Assembly (NCBI GenBank): GCA_027924645.1
Contig: BSBN01001484.1
Span: 124,001 to 188,000 of the forward strand
Origin: Cunninghamia lanceolata
Taxonomy: Eukaryota > Streptophyta > Pinopsida > Cupressales > Cupressaceae
DNA length: 64,000 nt
Direction of reading: 5' to 3'
The number at the start of each line of letters is the position of its first letter. Within the stretch, counting starts at the first letter, position 1. The position numbers were made by a program, and so were the translations under genes. The notes under the pieces are model-generated. The model searched no databases and was not told where the DNA came from. It saw only the letters and a program-made list of their open reading frames with translations. Positions 12,921 to 23,996 of this stretch are shown here, piece by piece.

Positions 12921-14909
12921 TGTTGCACATGTGTTGTAATTGATGTCAACTGAGTGGAAAATGTGAATATGCTGAGTAGTTAGAGGAACAAGTCAGAGGA
13001 ATAGTGATGGTGTGAGACAAAGGATCAGTATCATTTGTACATAGTTGCACCAGTAGACTAAAGGAGCAGAGATGATGGAAGATAAGAAGATCAGTATCAT
13101 CTATACAAAATCATACCTTATCTTCTGAAGTTCATGCTAAGTGTATGATTTCAATATCTTTGGTATGTTATGTTGGTAATGAATGTCATGGATGCTATGC
13201 TGGGTGAATTATGAATGTCATGAATTATGTGACTTGGCACTAGATAAAGAATGTTGAAATAGTTTGAATAAATTTGGCTAAGTAAAGTTCAAGTTAGGAA
13301 AGGTGTCACAAGCTCAAAAGAATGTACCACATTATGCCACATTTGAAGATATGAGCATGTGGATTGGAAAGTAGCTAGATATATCTCTCAAGTATCTATG
13401 ATTCAAATTTGAGATCAAAAAGTCTACTGCAAAGTGTTTTAGAGTCAGAAGAGTGAAAGCAATAATGAAACAGGGTAAGTGCAATCATAGAGAGTCAGGA
13501 GAATGCTCCACACTTCTCCGTAGATGAAGACTTGACATTGCAATTTGGAGGACAAATAGATATGAGTACAAGGTATGTACATTTCAAGTTTCAAGTAATA
13601 ATATGTATTGTAGATGCTTCTCTGGAGTTAACTCTATGGAGGCTAGTCTTGTTGATAGTTATAGTAAGTAGTAGGATATGTTGAAGCCACCACAGTTCAC
13701 TGCACACTGGTTTTTGGCTTTGTTGATGGAAAGACAAGTGCACTGGATCTTTTGGATTGATGTGTTCAAGTTTCAAATGGTTATGTTCACCGCAAGTATG
13801 ATTTTCATTGTTTTACTTCAAGAGTGTGTAAGCAGAGTATGTTAAAAACACTGAAATTAGAGTTTTAATGTTTATGCCAGAATGAAATACCCTACAATGA
13901 TAAAAGCAGTGTATAGGGATGATTTCCAAGTCATAAGATGTCTTTTGATTAGTCTGCATGATGTAATTTCATCTCCTATGGTATCGCTTTAGGTCTGGAG
14001 ATAAATGCAAGGAAGGATAAGTGTTTGTGAAGCTGACTTGGTGTATGATGATGATTTTTTTGTGTGTTTGGAGTGTGCACCATCTTGGAAAAGTGTGCTA
14101 AGGTAAAATAGGACCTGATTATATCTTGTTTTTTGAACTGGATTGGATTTATATTCACTGCATTTGTTTGGGAGATGATTGTTGTGGCCATTTCATGTTT
14201 CATGCTACATGTTTCATCTTGTCTGACAAAGGAGAAAGTTTTTGAAGCTTACGGTGGATATAAATATGAGATCAAAGTTGTTCAATGATGTATGGAATAT
14301 GTAATGTGTGATAGCATTGATAATGTGTGAATAAACTAACCACATAAGTAGTTTTGATGATGAAATATGGAAAGGACCAGTTTATGTAATGTGATATTGT
14401 TGCGGAGGTAATTGTAAGTGATGCGATGACAGAGAGGAGTTCCTAAAGTTGTTTTGATGTTGCATAGGTTAGTATTGTGGTTATGCAGAGGTGAGATAGT
14501 TGTACAGAGGTTGGTGAGGTTAGCAGAAGGTTGAAGCAATCAGAGTTGTGAAAGAAGGATCTAAATCAGATAAGTAGTTTGTTGTTGAGGTTGATGCCTC
14601 TTTGTGTAAAGATTGTAAATGTTGTATCAATTTAGGGAGTTGCAGCTTCCTTTGGGTTGTAGCCCATAAATAATAATGTAATCTTGTTTTTATCTGTGAG
14701 GCTGGATTTGGACTGTAGATCCAAGTAGCTTGCTCACTGCGATTTTTCCCTTCTAGGGTTTTCCATGTAAATCTAGTGTTATGGTTGTGTGCTTCTATGT
14801 TCTTTTGCTTTTCATGGTTTAAATGCTTACATCTATTTGAATGTTGTTGAAGTAAAGAATTTGATTAAGTACTAATTCACCCCCTCTCAGTAATTCTATG
14901 TGTTCAATA
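12921..14909 (+). repeat. 5' LTR of old gag+ORF2 element N0
   Basis: It begins TGTTGCACATG and soon contains TTGATGTCAAC. The solo LTR at 22388 begins TGTTGCAAGTATG and also has TTGATGTCAAC near its start. It ends in a C-rich tail (CACCCCCTCTCAG) followed by TTCAATA, two bases before a primer site, as in the other LTRs of this family. Near 14630-14670 it holds two small hairpins, for example TGGG..CCCA, in the place where relatives have the hairpin array. At 1989 bp it is longer than the other LTRs. No 3' partner is visible because the element is broken at 27042. Confidence 0.65.
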
Positions 14910-14911
14910 AT

Positions 14912-14923
14912 TGGTATCAAAGC
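14912..14923 (+). promoter_or_regulatory. Primer-binding site of N0 (initiator Met tRNA)
   Basis: TGGTATCAAAGC is one base from TGGTATCAGAGC, the plant copia-type site complementary to the 3' end of initiator Met tRNA. It stands two bases after the LTR end, the same spacing as in N1 and N2. Confidence 0.85.
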
Positions 14924-14975
14924 TAAGTTCCTTGAATGCAGTCTAACAACTGAGGTAGATCTTGGAGTAGAACAC

Positions 14976-16054
14976 ATGGGAACTGAAGTACTATTTAATG
15001 ACAAGAATCCTCCAAAAGATGATAAAGACATGACAACCTTTAATCTAGAAGATTGTGAAGTTGATTATGAAGGAGAACTCGTTTCTGCCCTAGAAGATCT
15101 GGATGTTGCAAGGAAATAAAATGAAGAATATAAGATTAAGCTCAAACAATCAAAATAAACAATCATCAAATTGAAAGCTCAAGTTGAAGAAGATAAGAAG
15201 GTTGCAGATTGTCTGAATGCTAAGATCAATGATAAACTAGTTGAATGCTCCAAACTTGAAGAATAAATTGTCTCTCTAAGGAAAGAATTGGAGAAAGCAA
15301 AGGATCAGATAGAAAAGGGTCTAATAGTGAAGAATAGCACCAACATCCTTGATGAGATAATTAGTAGTTAAAGACCTCTAAAAAAAAGAGTGGCATTAGA
15401 TTTAACAATGGTCAGAGTTCTAAAATACATATACCTGAAGACATGTTTGAAATAAAAAGTGAAGAGCCCTACATTGAAGACTGTGAGGAGACTGAAGATG
15501 AGGAGCAGGAGTTGGATGATGATGACTTCATACAGGTCAGTGATCAGAAGAAAGATTTTAAGAGATCTCCTCCTAGACAAGCTACTACTTCTAGGTTCTC
15601 TCAATTCTTTTATGGTTACTATTATTCTTGCAATAAATTTGGTCATAAGGCTATTGATTATAGAACTAAGGCAAGAAGAAATGATTACATGAGGAAGATT
15701 TCATTTGTGCCTACAAAATATGATGTTGTGATCTCTCATTCCTTCTATGGCTATTGTTATGCATGCAATAAGTTTCGTCATAGTGTTGTTGAGTGTAGAA
15801 CTAAAATAAGGAGAAATGGTATGACTCTAGAATATAATGTTGTTTGCTACAAGTGCAACAACTTTGGGCATAAACCAAGATTTTGTAAAAGTGGCTCTGA
15901 GAAACCACCTGTTCAGCACAAGAAGATAGAGGAATCTATGACTTAGCAAAAGAAGGAAATGTCAAAGATATGGAGAAAGAAGATAGGCCAAGATAATGAG
16001 AAGAAGGAAGAATTGGTCCTTCTACCTAGTGTAAAAGACTTCATTGCTGATTGA
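14976..16054 (+). pseudogene. Gag-like protein of N0: coiled coil plus zinc knuckles (decayed)
   Basis: The frame starts at an ATG (MGTEVLFND) about 50 bp after the primer site. It gives an acidic, Lys/Glu-rich coiled-coil stretch, then an acidic patch (EDEEQELDDDD near 15500), then CCHC zinc knuckles. CYACNKFRHSVVEC and CYKCNNFGHKPRFC are complete; a first one (YYSCNKFGHKAIDY) has lost its outer Cys residues. Zinc knuckles of this spacing bind nucleic acid in gag nucleocapsids. Several stops interrupt 15117-15443; the last frame ends at 16054. It matches the gag of N1 and N2 in layout but is clearly diverged. No capsid-fold motif is recognisable by eye. Confidence 0.7.
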
Positions 16055-16554
16055 GAAAAGGCATGGGGTAAGGGGGAGCTAACCAGTGCATATCTATTCT
16101 TCCCTCCTGAATGTGTATGGCTTCTACAATGGAAGATAGGATTACAGATGAGTTGACATGAAATTGATAGATGAGGTGGCTGATAAGGCAAGATAGTTTC
16201 TTTCTTCCAAATTTCTAGAACAAAAACATAAGATGCGGTGGATTGTAGAATAGTTTTGAGTCTCTGTGGATTTATAAAGTACTCTGACAATAGTTTACCT
16301 AACCAGATAAAGGTACATTAAATGTGGAATGTTAGGGCAAATGTGAGATACTTTTACTTCATTTGCATGATCAAATCTCATTCAAAACCAAAATCATTTG
16401 CATCTGAAGTGAAGAAGAGAAGAAGACTTTCAGAGTACTTGGTGAATTTGAGAAGAATTGAGTTGAAGGTGAAACCCTAGCAACAAAACATAAAGGTATT
16501 TCTCAGAATTGTTATTTCCTCGAACCCTAGTTTTTGAATTTAAAGAAATGTGAA
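16055..16554 (+). other. N0 inter-ORF spacer
   Basis: Non-coding gap between gag-like ORF and ORF2, with CGAACCCTAG shortly before the ORF2 start, a leader-like motif also seen upstream of 28252. No terminator or promoter motif can be assigned with confidence. Confidence 0.5.
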
Positions 16555-18400
16555 ATGGCTACTCCTAAATTGGTGGATGCTACTGAGAAACCAAGACTGA
16601 AGTATAAGAAATGTCCTTATAAGGCAATGGATCTCGATAAGGAAGGGGCATTTTCAAATGTTCCGGCATATGTTGTATATACAAAAGATGTTAGGTTTTA
16701 CATTCACTCTAAGTTGGATGAAATCAATCATGTGAAGTTTGAAGAGCTTAGAGATCAACTCCTCGATGATGATATTAGCTACAAACCAAAATATGCCAAT
16801 GTGGGGGCCAAGCAACTAGACATATGGAAGGATTACCCTAATTTTTGCAATAAGCATGAATGGGTGAGGCATATATTGAGTAGAATTCATGATCAGTTCA
16901 TGGATCTTGATAAGACCTACCGTATCACTAAAGATGCAATTAGGGCAGTCACTGGGCTGAGTTCCACTAGACCTGTACTAGAGATGAAATCCATTAAAAA
17001 TGAGAAGGTCATTGAGCTAACAAGAGCTAAGTTTGACAAGAGGACTCTGACGGTAAATGACATAACTAACCCATGTGTCTGGTATGTTGTTATGGGTACT
17101 GCCACTGGTACAACAATTCACATGGCTTACCAGATGGTTAAGGAAGACAAAGACTTTGACCTCTACGAGGTCATGAGAGAACAATTGCTAGAGAATCTGA
17201 AGAGGATAAAAGAGATAGGATACAATTTCAGGTATGGTACACTGATCATCTGTCTTGCATTCTATTTCTTGAATGAATTGCCTAGGTTTAGAGGAAAGGT
17301 CTAGCAACAACAGATTCCTATTTCCGCTTAAATCAAGAGTCATATAAGAGGTTTCAGTGATCCAAATCACTATAGTACTTTGTATTGGGGGTTCTTTAAA
17401 ACCCTACAATCTGATATGTAAGCCAGGGATAGAGTCCCTTTCAATTCAGTACAACAATATAAGGAGAATATCACATTCCTAGTTGATAAGGATTATACCT
17501 ATATGGAGGTAGTTGAGCCTAGAACTGAATAGATTCCAAGACTGCCTTATGAGGTCTCCAGAGAAGAAATAAAGATCTAGCTGATATTTTTCTCAGCAAA
17601 CCCAAAGACACCACTACTGAGAGATTTGGTACTTATGATGAGATTATGAACAAGATGCATGAGAAAGGTGTAGAGAAGCACCTTAAGAAGCATAAATGAG
17701 AGTTGAATAAGAAGTGGGGTATTTCACCTAAATCCACATCAGAAGCCCCTACGGAGGAAACACAACATGCTCCTGTTATTCTACTAGTTGCACAAGGGTT
17801 AAGAAGGACTAGCAGATCCACATCTGCTACTGTAAATGCACTGTAGCCCCCCAAATCAGCACAAATAGTGTCCATAGGAAGAAGAGTTGCTTTTGAAATA
17901 CTAGAATAGATGAAGACTACAGAGAAGAAGCATTCCAGACCAAAGCAACCTGCCAAAATAAAGAAGGTTAAGATTGAGGAGATTGAAGAGGAAGAAGAAG
18001 GAGAGGAAGGTACCTCTTAGCTAAAGAAGAAAGAGAAGAAGTCTAAGAAAACTCCTCTGGTAATGCCTGAACATGAACCTTTACAATTAGATGCAATTTT
18101 CAATGCAATTGTGCACTATGGCATTTTGAAGGATATAACATATTTATGTGATCCATATGTGCCCCTTGAAGACAAGAGCACGATAGAAAAGGCTATAGTA
18201 TTGTATATGCTTAAATTTAATGTACCCTTGACTGACATTTTTGAAATTTTTTTGGAGAGCCTAGCTCAAGCTTTGAGGTAGAGAAGAGAAAGTGCCATAG
18301 AAATGGATGTGGGGTTAAGACAACAAGCTCTTGACAAGGCTAGAGCTTCTATTTCCCAGGAAGAAAAGGATAAAATGATTCAAATGTAGGATCAAGAGTT
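16555..18400 (+). pseudogene. ORF2 of N0, 5' part; unknown family protein interrupted by N1
   Basis: The first 250 codons are open, from MATPKLVD to about 17304; the rest has stops. The protein matches ORF2 of N2 along its length: CPYKAMDL, GAFSNVPAYV, HEWVRHILSRIHDQF, ITKDAIRAVTGL, KFDKRTLTVNDITNP, YGTLIICLAFYFLNELP, then VEPRT. The start at 16555 is preferred over the in-frame ATG at 16534 because N2 also starts with MATP. No enzyme motif is visible. The ITKDAIRAVTGL block vaguely recalls plant transposon proteins of unknown function. The frame runs into the target duplication GAGTT at 18396-18400 and resumes at 25853 (D-Q-E-L-R), which shows that N1 inserted here. Confidence 0.75.
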
Positions 18401-18956
18401 TGTTGGCAAGAGACACTGTGTGGCTTCATGATTGTTGTCATTGATGGCAACAAAGTTCATCCCACACATCCGTAGCACATAGTATGTCTTTACCAGAAGT
18501 CAGATTGAAGAGTGTTTTGGTCTGGTGAAACAAGAATAGAGCATGCAGCAAGGTCTGACAATCGGGTCTGGATCTCTAAGAGGATGTATCTCAGAAAAGT
18601 ACAGACTTGGGGAAGTCAAAAAGAGTACCATTACTACTACATTCCAGAGATTAAGCCTCCGGTGATGAAAGAGTGAAAAGATATGAGCATCTAAGTGTTG
18701 GGTTCCTAACAGGAAGAGCAGACTGAGGAAGAACTGACCGACAGAGCATCAGACTTTAATCCAGATTTGAAATTGATGATGGTCAAGCTAATTAAGAGAT
18801 CATACATGGTTGGCCCACTTGATTGATGACTTCTAACTCTATGTCTTGAATACCCATCACATATTAAACATGGATCTAGCCGACAGATTAGTGCCTTGTA
18901 AATCTCTTGAATATTCCAGTTGCCGACTAGAAAGATGTTGAAATCCTTGATGCGGA

Positions 18957-18964
18957 TATATATA
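18957..18964 (+). promoter_or_regulatory. Probable TATA box of N1 5' LTR
   Basis: TATATATA in an otherwise mixed sequence, 556 bp into the LTR. The same word stands at the matching place in the 3' LTR (25291-25298), and a similar one lies in the N2 3' LTR (55713-55719, minus strand). Transcription would begin shortly downstream and include the hairpin array. Confidence 0.55.
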
Positions 18965-19197
18965 CTAGATTGATTTCAGTATGAAGGAGTGTGTGGAGAG
19001 ATATAGGGTGTGAGGAAAGGCAAAGAGCAGAGTAGAAGTAGGAATACAAGTACAGTATGTGACAGAATAGCAACACTAAAGCAGAGGAAGAATGAAGTGT
19101 AGTAGATCAGTATATTGACCCTAACCGGAATTGAACCTCAGGATATGTGGATGCCTCTCATTAGTTCAAACACTTGGTTACCTTCCATAAACATTGT

Positions 19198-19275
19198 AGA
19201 CAGTAAGTCTCTTGTAGGCAGTGTGCCTCTTGTGAGCAGTGTGCTCGGGCAGTGAGCCCTAATTGGCAAGTGCCA
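19198..19275 (+). repeat. Array of five mini-hairpins in N1 5' LTR
   Basis: Consecutive 13-nt units fold on themselves: AGAC-agtaa-GTCT, AGGC-agtgt-GCCT, GAGC-agtgt-GCTC, GGGC-agtga-GCCC, then TGGCA-ag-TGCCA. The first three are spaced by CTTGT or nothing (period 18 or 13). The arms differ between units but pair within each unit, while the loop AGTGT/A is nearly constant. Matching arrays occur in the four other LTRs compared in this family. Confidence 0.85.
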
Positions 19276-19520
19276 TTTTGTACTTCTATTCTTTTAACAG
19301 AGAATACAATCTTGGGTTAGTCACCCCATGGTTTTTCCCTTAATTGGGTTTTCCACGTAAAAATCCTTGTGTTATGTGTGTTGATTTCTTTTCTGCTTTC
19401 ATGATCATGTATGCTTATATGTTTTGATATTGCACTAATTGTTAAAGAAGAAAAGAAAGTTAAGTAATTAAGATAACTGATTCACCCCCCCTCTCAGTTG
19501 TCCACCTTGTTTCCAACAAT

Positions 19521-19532
19521 TGGTATCAGAGC
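19521..19532 (+). promoter_or_regulatory. Primer-binding site of N1 (initiator Met tRNA)
   Basis: TGGTATCAGAGC, the exact plant copia-type primer site, two bases after the 5' LTR. Confidence 0.95.
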
Positions 19533-19583
19533 TAAGTTCCTCTAAATAGAGCCTAACAGGTTGAGTAAGATCTAGGAATCTTA

Positions 19584-20763
19584 ATGGATATGTATGGTAT
19601 GAAGGAACAACTTCAGTCTGCCCTAGATGATCTTGAGCAATCTCACTCTGAAGTTAATAACCTGAGGGAAAGACTCAAACAAGATGATGATTTCATAAAT
19701 CAACTCAAAGAAAAATTGAGTATCTCTGTGAAAAAGAGAAAGGAACTACTTCAACAATTAGCAAGTCAAAGTGAAGCCAATGATACTAATGAAGATCTGA
19801 ATGAGAAAAACAAGTTATGTGAGAAATTATCAAAAGAGGTCATTATGGTAAGACATGAAATGGAATCAGGGGTTATGAAATTCACCCAAGAAATTGAAGA
19901 GAAAAGAAAAATTGAAGATAATCTAAAACAATCTCTCAAGGAGAAGTCAGAAGATTGCCACAGAATGGATAGAATAATCAGGCATCTGGAATCTGATCTT
20001 GAAGAAGCTAGAGATAATGAAGAACAACTTGAGAATCAGATAGACACTCTAAAAAGGGATCTTCAAACAACAAATGAATACAAAGAGAAATTCAAGATAA
20101 GCTCTACTCAACTTGAAGTTCTTCTTGAAAGCCAAAAGAGGGTAGATGACAAGTATGGCTTGGGGTATGAGAAAGGTGAAAGCTTGGGATCCAGTCAGAA
20201 GAACTCTGGATTAGGAAATCCAAGGAACAGACCTAGAAGACCTTCAGTAAGGCAACCAAATGCTAAAAGATATCCATCCTTCAATGGATACTGCTACAAT
20301 TGCAATAACTTCGGTCAGAAAGCAAATCAGTACAGAAGAAGATTGAATTAGACTAATTCATCCTTCTCTGGACAATATTTTAACTGCAAAAGGTATGGTT
20401 ACAAATCTCATGAATGTAGAAATATGCAATAAACAATTCATTCAATGGTAGATGCTTTGTATGCAATAGAATGGGACATATGGCTAATCAATGCAGATCA
20501 AGAGGATATCAGTCAAACATGCAAAGAAATGCTGTTTGCTACAATTGCAATAGATCTGGTCATATTGCAAATTCTGCAGAAGTAAGAATCAGGGTAACAA
20601 GGGTCTGGTGCATCATAATCAAAATCAAGAGAAAGGAAAAGAAAAAGTGAATGCAGATGAAGTTCAAAGGGAGATGAACAAGATTTGGGTGAAGAGAAAT
20701 ACATAAAATGTTGGGGATGGATCCATACCAGAATCTGGTGTTGATATTCCTTCTGAAAACTAA
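19584..20763 (+). pseudogene. Gag-like protein of N1: long coiled coil plus zinc knuckles (lightly damaged)
   Basis: Open from the ATG at 19584 (MDMYGMKEQL) to a TAG at 20349, then readable through two small frameshifts to the TAA at 20761-20763. Residues 1-190 are a heptad-rich coiled coil (many Glu, Lys, Leu; no Pro), followed by a basic Arg/Pro stretch (NPRNRPRRPSVRQPN). A first knuckle, CYNCNNFGQKANQY, has lost its His and last Cys. Three more knuckles lie beyond the stop, including FNCKRYGYKSHEC and CFVCNRMGHMANQC. By analogy with gag it would self-assemble and bind element RNA. It is about three quarters identical by eye to the N2 gag. No pol follows. Confidence 0.85.
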
Positions 20764-21404
20764 ATTACATGAGCTCTGGCTCAGGGGGAGTCACAAAGGA
20801 AAATAAATTCCCCCAGCTAGTCAATTGGTGCCTAAATTTGGCACAAGGAATGCTGCGGATTAAAGGGTTTTGAGAGATATATCTAAATAACCCTTGGTAA
20901 AATTATGAAAGTTCCACAAGAAGCTTTGAAGAGTTTAATCATCCAAGATTGATCCGGTTTGACAGCCATCTGACAAAAGCATGATTTTTTTAGTTAGATC
21001 CAGTATGATTCTAAATTGAAATATCTTGATCTATGGATAAATGGGATGATTCAAGGAAAGGACATATATTGTCAATTATCACTAAGAATAACTCTAAGTG
21101 CATCTCAGTGATTCAGAAAGATCTCTCTCAGAACAAGGCAATTGGAATGACTTAAGTTGTGCATTTATTGCAATATGAAATTAGGGTTTGTGCAGAGATA
21201 AAAGGGTTCCTTTACTCATCATTTGCACATTTGCATTCGAGAAGAAGAAAGAAAGAGCTCTACAAACAAGATTGCTTTAACCCTCTCAAAGATCAACCGC
21301 AGAATCTGATTCAACCAGTGATCTTTTTCGGATCATATCGTGAACCCTAGAAGCGTAAAAAGGTATTTCCATTCTTGAATATCTCTCTCTAAATCTTTTG
21401 CAAG
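20764..21404 (+). other. N1 inter-ORF spacer
   Basis: Non-coding gap between gag and ORF2. Near 20850 it contains TGCGGATTAAAGGGTTT, a word shared with the N2 spacer (about 60290, minus) and the solo LTR (22567), after which the N1 sequence diverges. CGTGAACCCTAG near 21340 is a leader-like motif also seen before other ORFs here. Confidence 0.6.
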
Positions 21405-21865
21405 ATAGCTACTCAAAATGTTGTTAAGATCGCTGATAGGCCATGCCCAAAGTTTAAGAAACATCCTTACAAATCCCTAGAAGTTGATCCCTTGGGCGCA
21501 TTTTCTAGCATTCCGCATGGGGTTCTGCATGTAGAAGATGTTAGGGTATACATCCATGCAAATATTGAGGAATTTAGATAATCAAAGCTGATGGATATCT
21601 ACCATAAACAACTAATAGATGAAACCTTTGAATTCAAACCTCAATACAAGGTCATCTGGGATAAGCATTTTGGACATTGCATCCACTTTCCTTGTTTCGC
21701 AGAAGATGAATGGGTCTGGTATGTCCTGAGTAGAATAGATGATAACTTCATATGGTTGATGAGGCCATTCAAGATAACAAAAGATGCCATTAGGGCAGTA
21801 ACTAGATTGCACTCATCTGGTGGGTTTCCTGCTCTCAAATCTGTCAAGAATCATAGTGAGTGAGG
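21405..21865 (+). pseudogene. ORF2 of N1, N-terminal fragment
   Basis: Matches the N2 ORF2 start: ATQNVVKIADRPCPKF, then SLEVDPLGAFSSIPHGV, YHKQLIDETFEFKPQYK, EDEWVWYVLSRIDDNF and ITKDAIRAVTRL. The start codon has become ATA (21405-21407), and a stop (TAA, 21579) precedes the open stretch at 21591-21863. Similarity to N2 fades at about 21865 (after SVKN), where unrelated DNA begins. Function unknown. Confidence 0.8.
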
Positions 21866-22387
21866 CTTAGATGTAAAGCTTCTGGATACACTGTGTTGCT
21901 TTTTTTGCATCGACGTTTCGGATCACACTCCGTGATCCATCATCAGGAAAAAAATGAGAATGAGAGTAAAATTGCAAAGTTAGCTATCCTTAAAAAGAAA
22001 TGGGGGGAGTTACTGTGGCACGGTACGCTATGTTGACTAGAGCTAAAGAAACCACAAGAAGAAAAGCAGGAAAAGAAATAAATAAAAATAACCCAATAAA
22101 ATTATAAATAAAGAAGGGAAGGAAATTAAGTAATAAAATAAATATGTATGTGTGTGTGTGAAACTAAACCTTAGATAATAAGAAAAAACCACTAAGAGGC
22201 TAAGGGGAAATGAAAAGAGAGGTTCCTCTAAAGGCAGAGCTATACAAATAAAACCAAAATAAAGGATAGAAAGAATGAAAGGAGAGAAGAAAGAAAAAGA
22301 AGAGAACGATAAAAATGAAACACAAGAGGGAAATTGTGAATCAACATAAAAGTTAAAATAAAAATAAACATCAATAGAAGAATATAG
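21866..22387. mobile_element. Foreign block in N1 ORF2, left part; possible Penelope-like fragment
   Basis: This sequence replaces ORF2 and continues at 23643 beyond the solo LTR. Its left edge carries a hammerhead-like motif on the minus strand (21912-21946) flanked by an A-run. The rest is purine-rich on the plus strand with no real ORF; the Phe/Ser-rich minus ORF at 22043-22462 is a composition artefact. Penelope-like elements, including those known from conifers, often carry hammerhead motifs in their terminal repeats, so a truncated Penelope-like copy is the best guess. No reverse transcriptase is visible. Confidence 0.4.
21912..21946 (-). ncRNA. Hammerhead-ribozyme-like motif
   Basis: The minus strand reads CUGAUGA (21946-21940), an extra U, a 7-bp helix GGAUCAC/GUGAUCC (21938-21932 with 21926-21920) closed by GGAGU, then GAAA (21919-21916) and CGUC (21915-21912). 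These are the conserved hammerhead core parts in order, with cleavage expected after the C at 21912. Helix III would be only the self-complementary ACGU, as in the minimal hammerheads of Penelope-like elements, which are thought to act as dimers. Helix I would pair CU with AG and then U- and A-runs across an internal loop. The extra U before helix II departs from the strict consensus. Confidence 0.6.
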
Positions 22388-23642
22388 TGTTGCAAGTATG
22401 AGGTAAACCAGTGTTGTCATTGATGTCAACATACTCATATTGTTTTGACAAGAAGGATTCAATGAGCAGTGTGCTGAGGATATTGAGAAAATTAGCCTCA
22501 GTCAGAACAGTAAAGAACAGTGATGAGAAGAAGGCAAATGTACTGTATAGGATGCGAACCGAAGGATGCGGATTAAAGGGTTTGTAGATATGAGTCTTGA
22601 GATGCTTTAGTTAAGATTTCTGAGGTCCGCATGAAGATCTGAAGGAGTTGTGGCTGTCGGTGTATAATCGGTTCCGGCAAGTATTCAGAGGTGACAGAGG
22701 ATCACAAAAAGGTCCGGTGAGGTCCGAAATTGTATAATCCTAATCTGCGGATTGGAAGGAGTCTTTGGGATGTCCTTGTGATGTTCCATCTCGAGTTGTG
22801 TATGATTTGGAGGTCTGGAAGTACCTCTTGCACTATGACAGTGGCGACAGACAGTGTTCTTGAAGTTTCGGATAAGGAGGATAAGAGATTTCAGTAAGTA
22901 AAGGAAATGCGGACGTACCTGGTCATTCAGGCAGGCTTGTGAAGGTTCTTGGATCATGTTGAGGTTGTGTTGTTGGTCTTCATTGATAGTAGAGCCCGAA
23001 ATTGAAGATATTCTTCCGGATGAAGTTTTTACTCTGTTTAGCCGACCGGATGAGTTGTTCATCCTGCGAATGTTCTTATGGTGGCCGACTGGATGTGTTA
23101 TTCATCTTGCGGATATTCTTATGGTTGATTGCCGACTTAGATGATTGTTCCTAAGTCAATGTCTTGTATAAATAAAGGTTTGTGAGTTCATTTTACAAAG
23201 TGACTTGTGTGGACAAAGGTGGAGAAGCGAAGAGAAGTATAGAAGGCAGAGCAGATGTTTCTGGGCTTAATGGAACTGATCCGGACATGGTAAAGATGTC
23301 ATTCTCCAGTTCAAGACTATGATTCTTATGACTTTATAGACAGTGTGTCTCCTTGTAGGCAGTGGGCCTCTTTGTGAGCAGTGTGCTCGGGCAGTGAGCC
23401 CTAATTGGCAAGTGCCATTTTGTAATTCCTTATTCTTCTAACAGAGAATAATCTTTGGGTTAATCACCTCGTGGTTTTCTCCCTTAACCGGGTTTCCACG
23501 TCAAAAATACTGTGTCATATGTTTCTCATTTCATGATAATGTTTGTTTGTTTAATTCAATGCTGCTTTGATTAATAAGAAAGATCAAAAGAAGAAACAAT
23601 TAGGATAACTGATTCACCCCCCCCCCCTCTCAGTTATCAACA
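22388..23642 (+). mobile_element. Solo LTR of the gag+ORF2 family
   Basis: 1255 bp from TGTTGCAAGTATG to TTATCAACA, flanked by the duplication TATAG (22383-22387 and 23643-23647). No internal region or second LTR is present, so it is a product of LTR-LTR recombination. It has the family's hairpin array (23338-23417) and the terminal fold GATAACTGA..TCAGTTATC (about 23605-23639). Positions 22565-22790 closely match the gag-ORF2 spacer of N2. Confidence 0.92.
23338..23417 (+). repeat. Mini-hairpin array in the solo LTR
   Basis: AGAC-agtgt-GTCT, AGGC-agtgg-GCCT, GAGC-agtgt-GCTC, GGGC-agtga-GCCC, TGGCA-ag-TGCCA. Here the first loop is AGTGT where N1 has AGTAA; all arms are fully paired. Spacers are one base longer than in N1 (CCTTGT, CTTTGT). 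Confidence 0.85.
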
Positions 23643-23803
23643 TATAGGTGATAGAAGAAGGCAAAGAGAAAAAAAAAGCAAAAAAGAAGAAGAGCTTAGG
23701 CATAATGAAAGGAAAAGAGAGAGAAAAATAACAACGAAAAGCTAGAGGACTCAAGAATGAATGAAAGGCACAAAAAGGAAATTATAAGAAGAAACAAAGA
23801 ATC

Positions 23804-23872
<69 letters not shown>

Positions 23873-23996
23873 CATTGTGTGTGTGAGAACATGTGTGTGC
23901 GATGGAAATATAGGGGAAATAAATGCACAAAAAATTAAACCCAAAAAACTAGGAATAAAAAGGACACAAGATAAGGAAAGGGGACAAAAAAAGAAA
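23643..23996. repeat. Foreign block, right part, with (GA)n microsatellite
   Basis: Continuation of the block at 21866-22387. Strongly purine-rich on the plus strand. It contains a pure GA run of about 63 bp (23806-23868) followed by GTGTGTGTGAGAACATGTGTGTG. ORFs on both strands here (SLSLSL.. and RERERE..) are microsatellite translations. Ends where ORF2 similarity resumes. Confidence 0.8.

Larger units (their letters stand above)
18401..19518 (+). repeat. N1 5' LTR
   Basis: It starts TGTTGGCAAGAGAC and ends CCAACA, and matches 24735-25852 throughout. It contains a TATA box at 18957-18964, the mini-hairpin array at 19198-19275, and a C-rich tail near the end that can fold (AACTGA..TCAGTT). 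Confidence 0.95.

Noticed and set aside
19198..19275. CRISPR-like short direct repeats
   Set aside because: Unit arms vary, spacing is 0-5 bp, and the array lies in LTRs of a plant element; it is not a CRISPR array.
22043..22462. 139-codon Phe/Ser/Leu-rich minus ORF
   Set aside because: Crosses the solo-LTR boundary at 22388 and reflects purine-rich plus-strand sequence.
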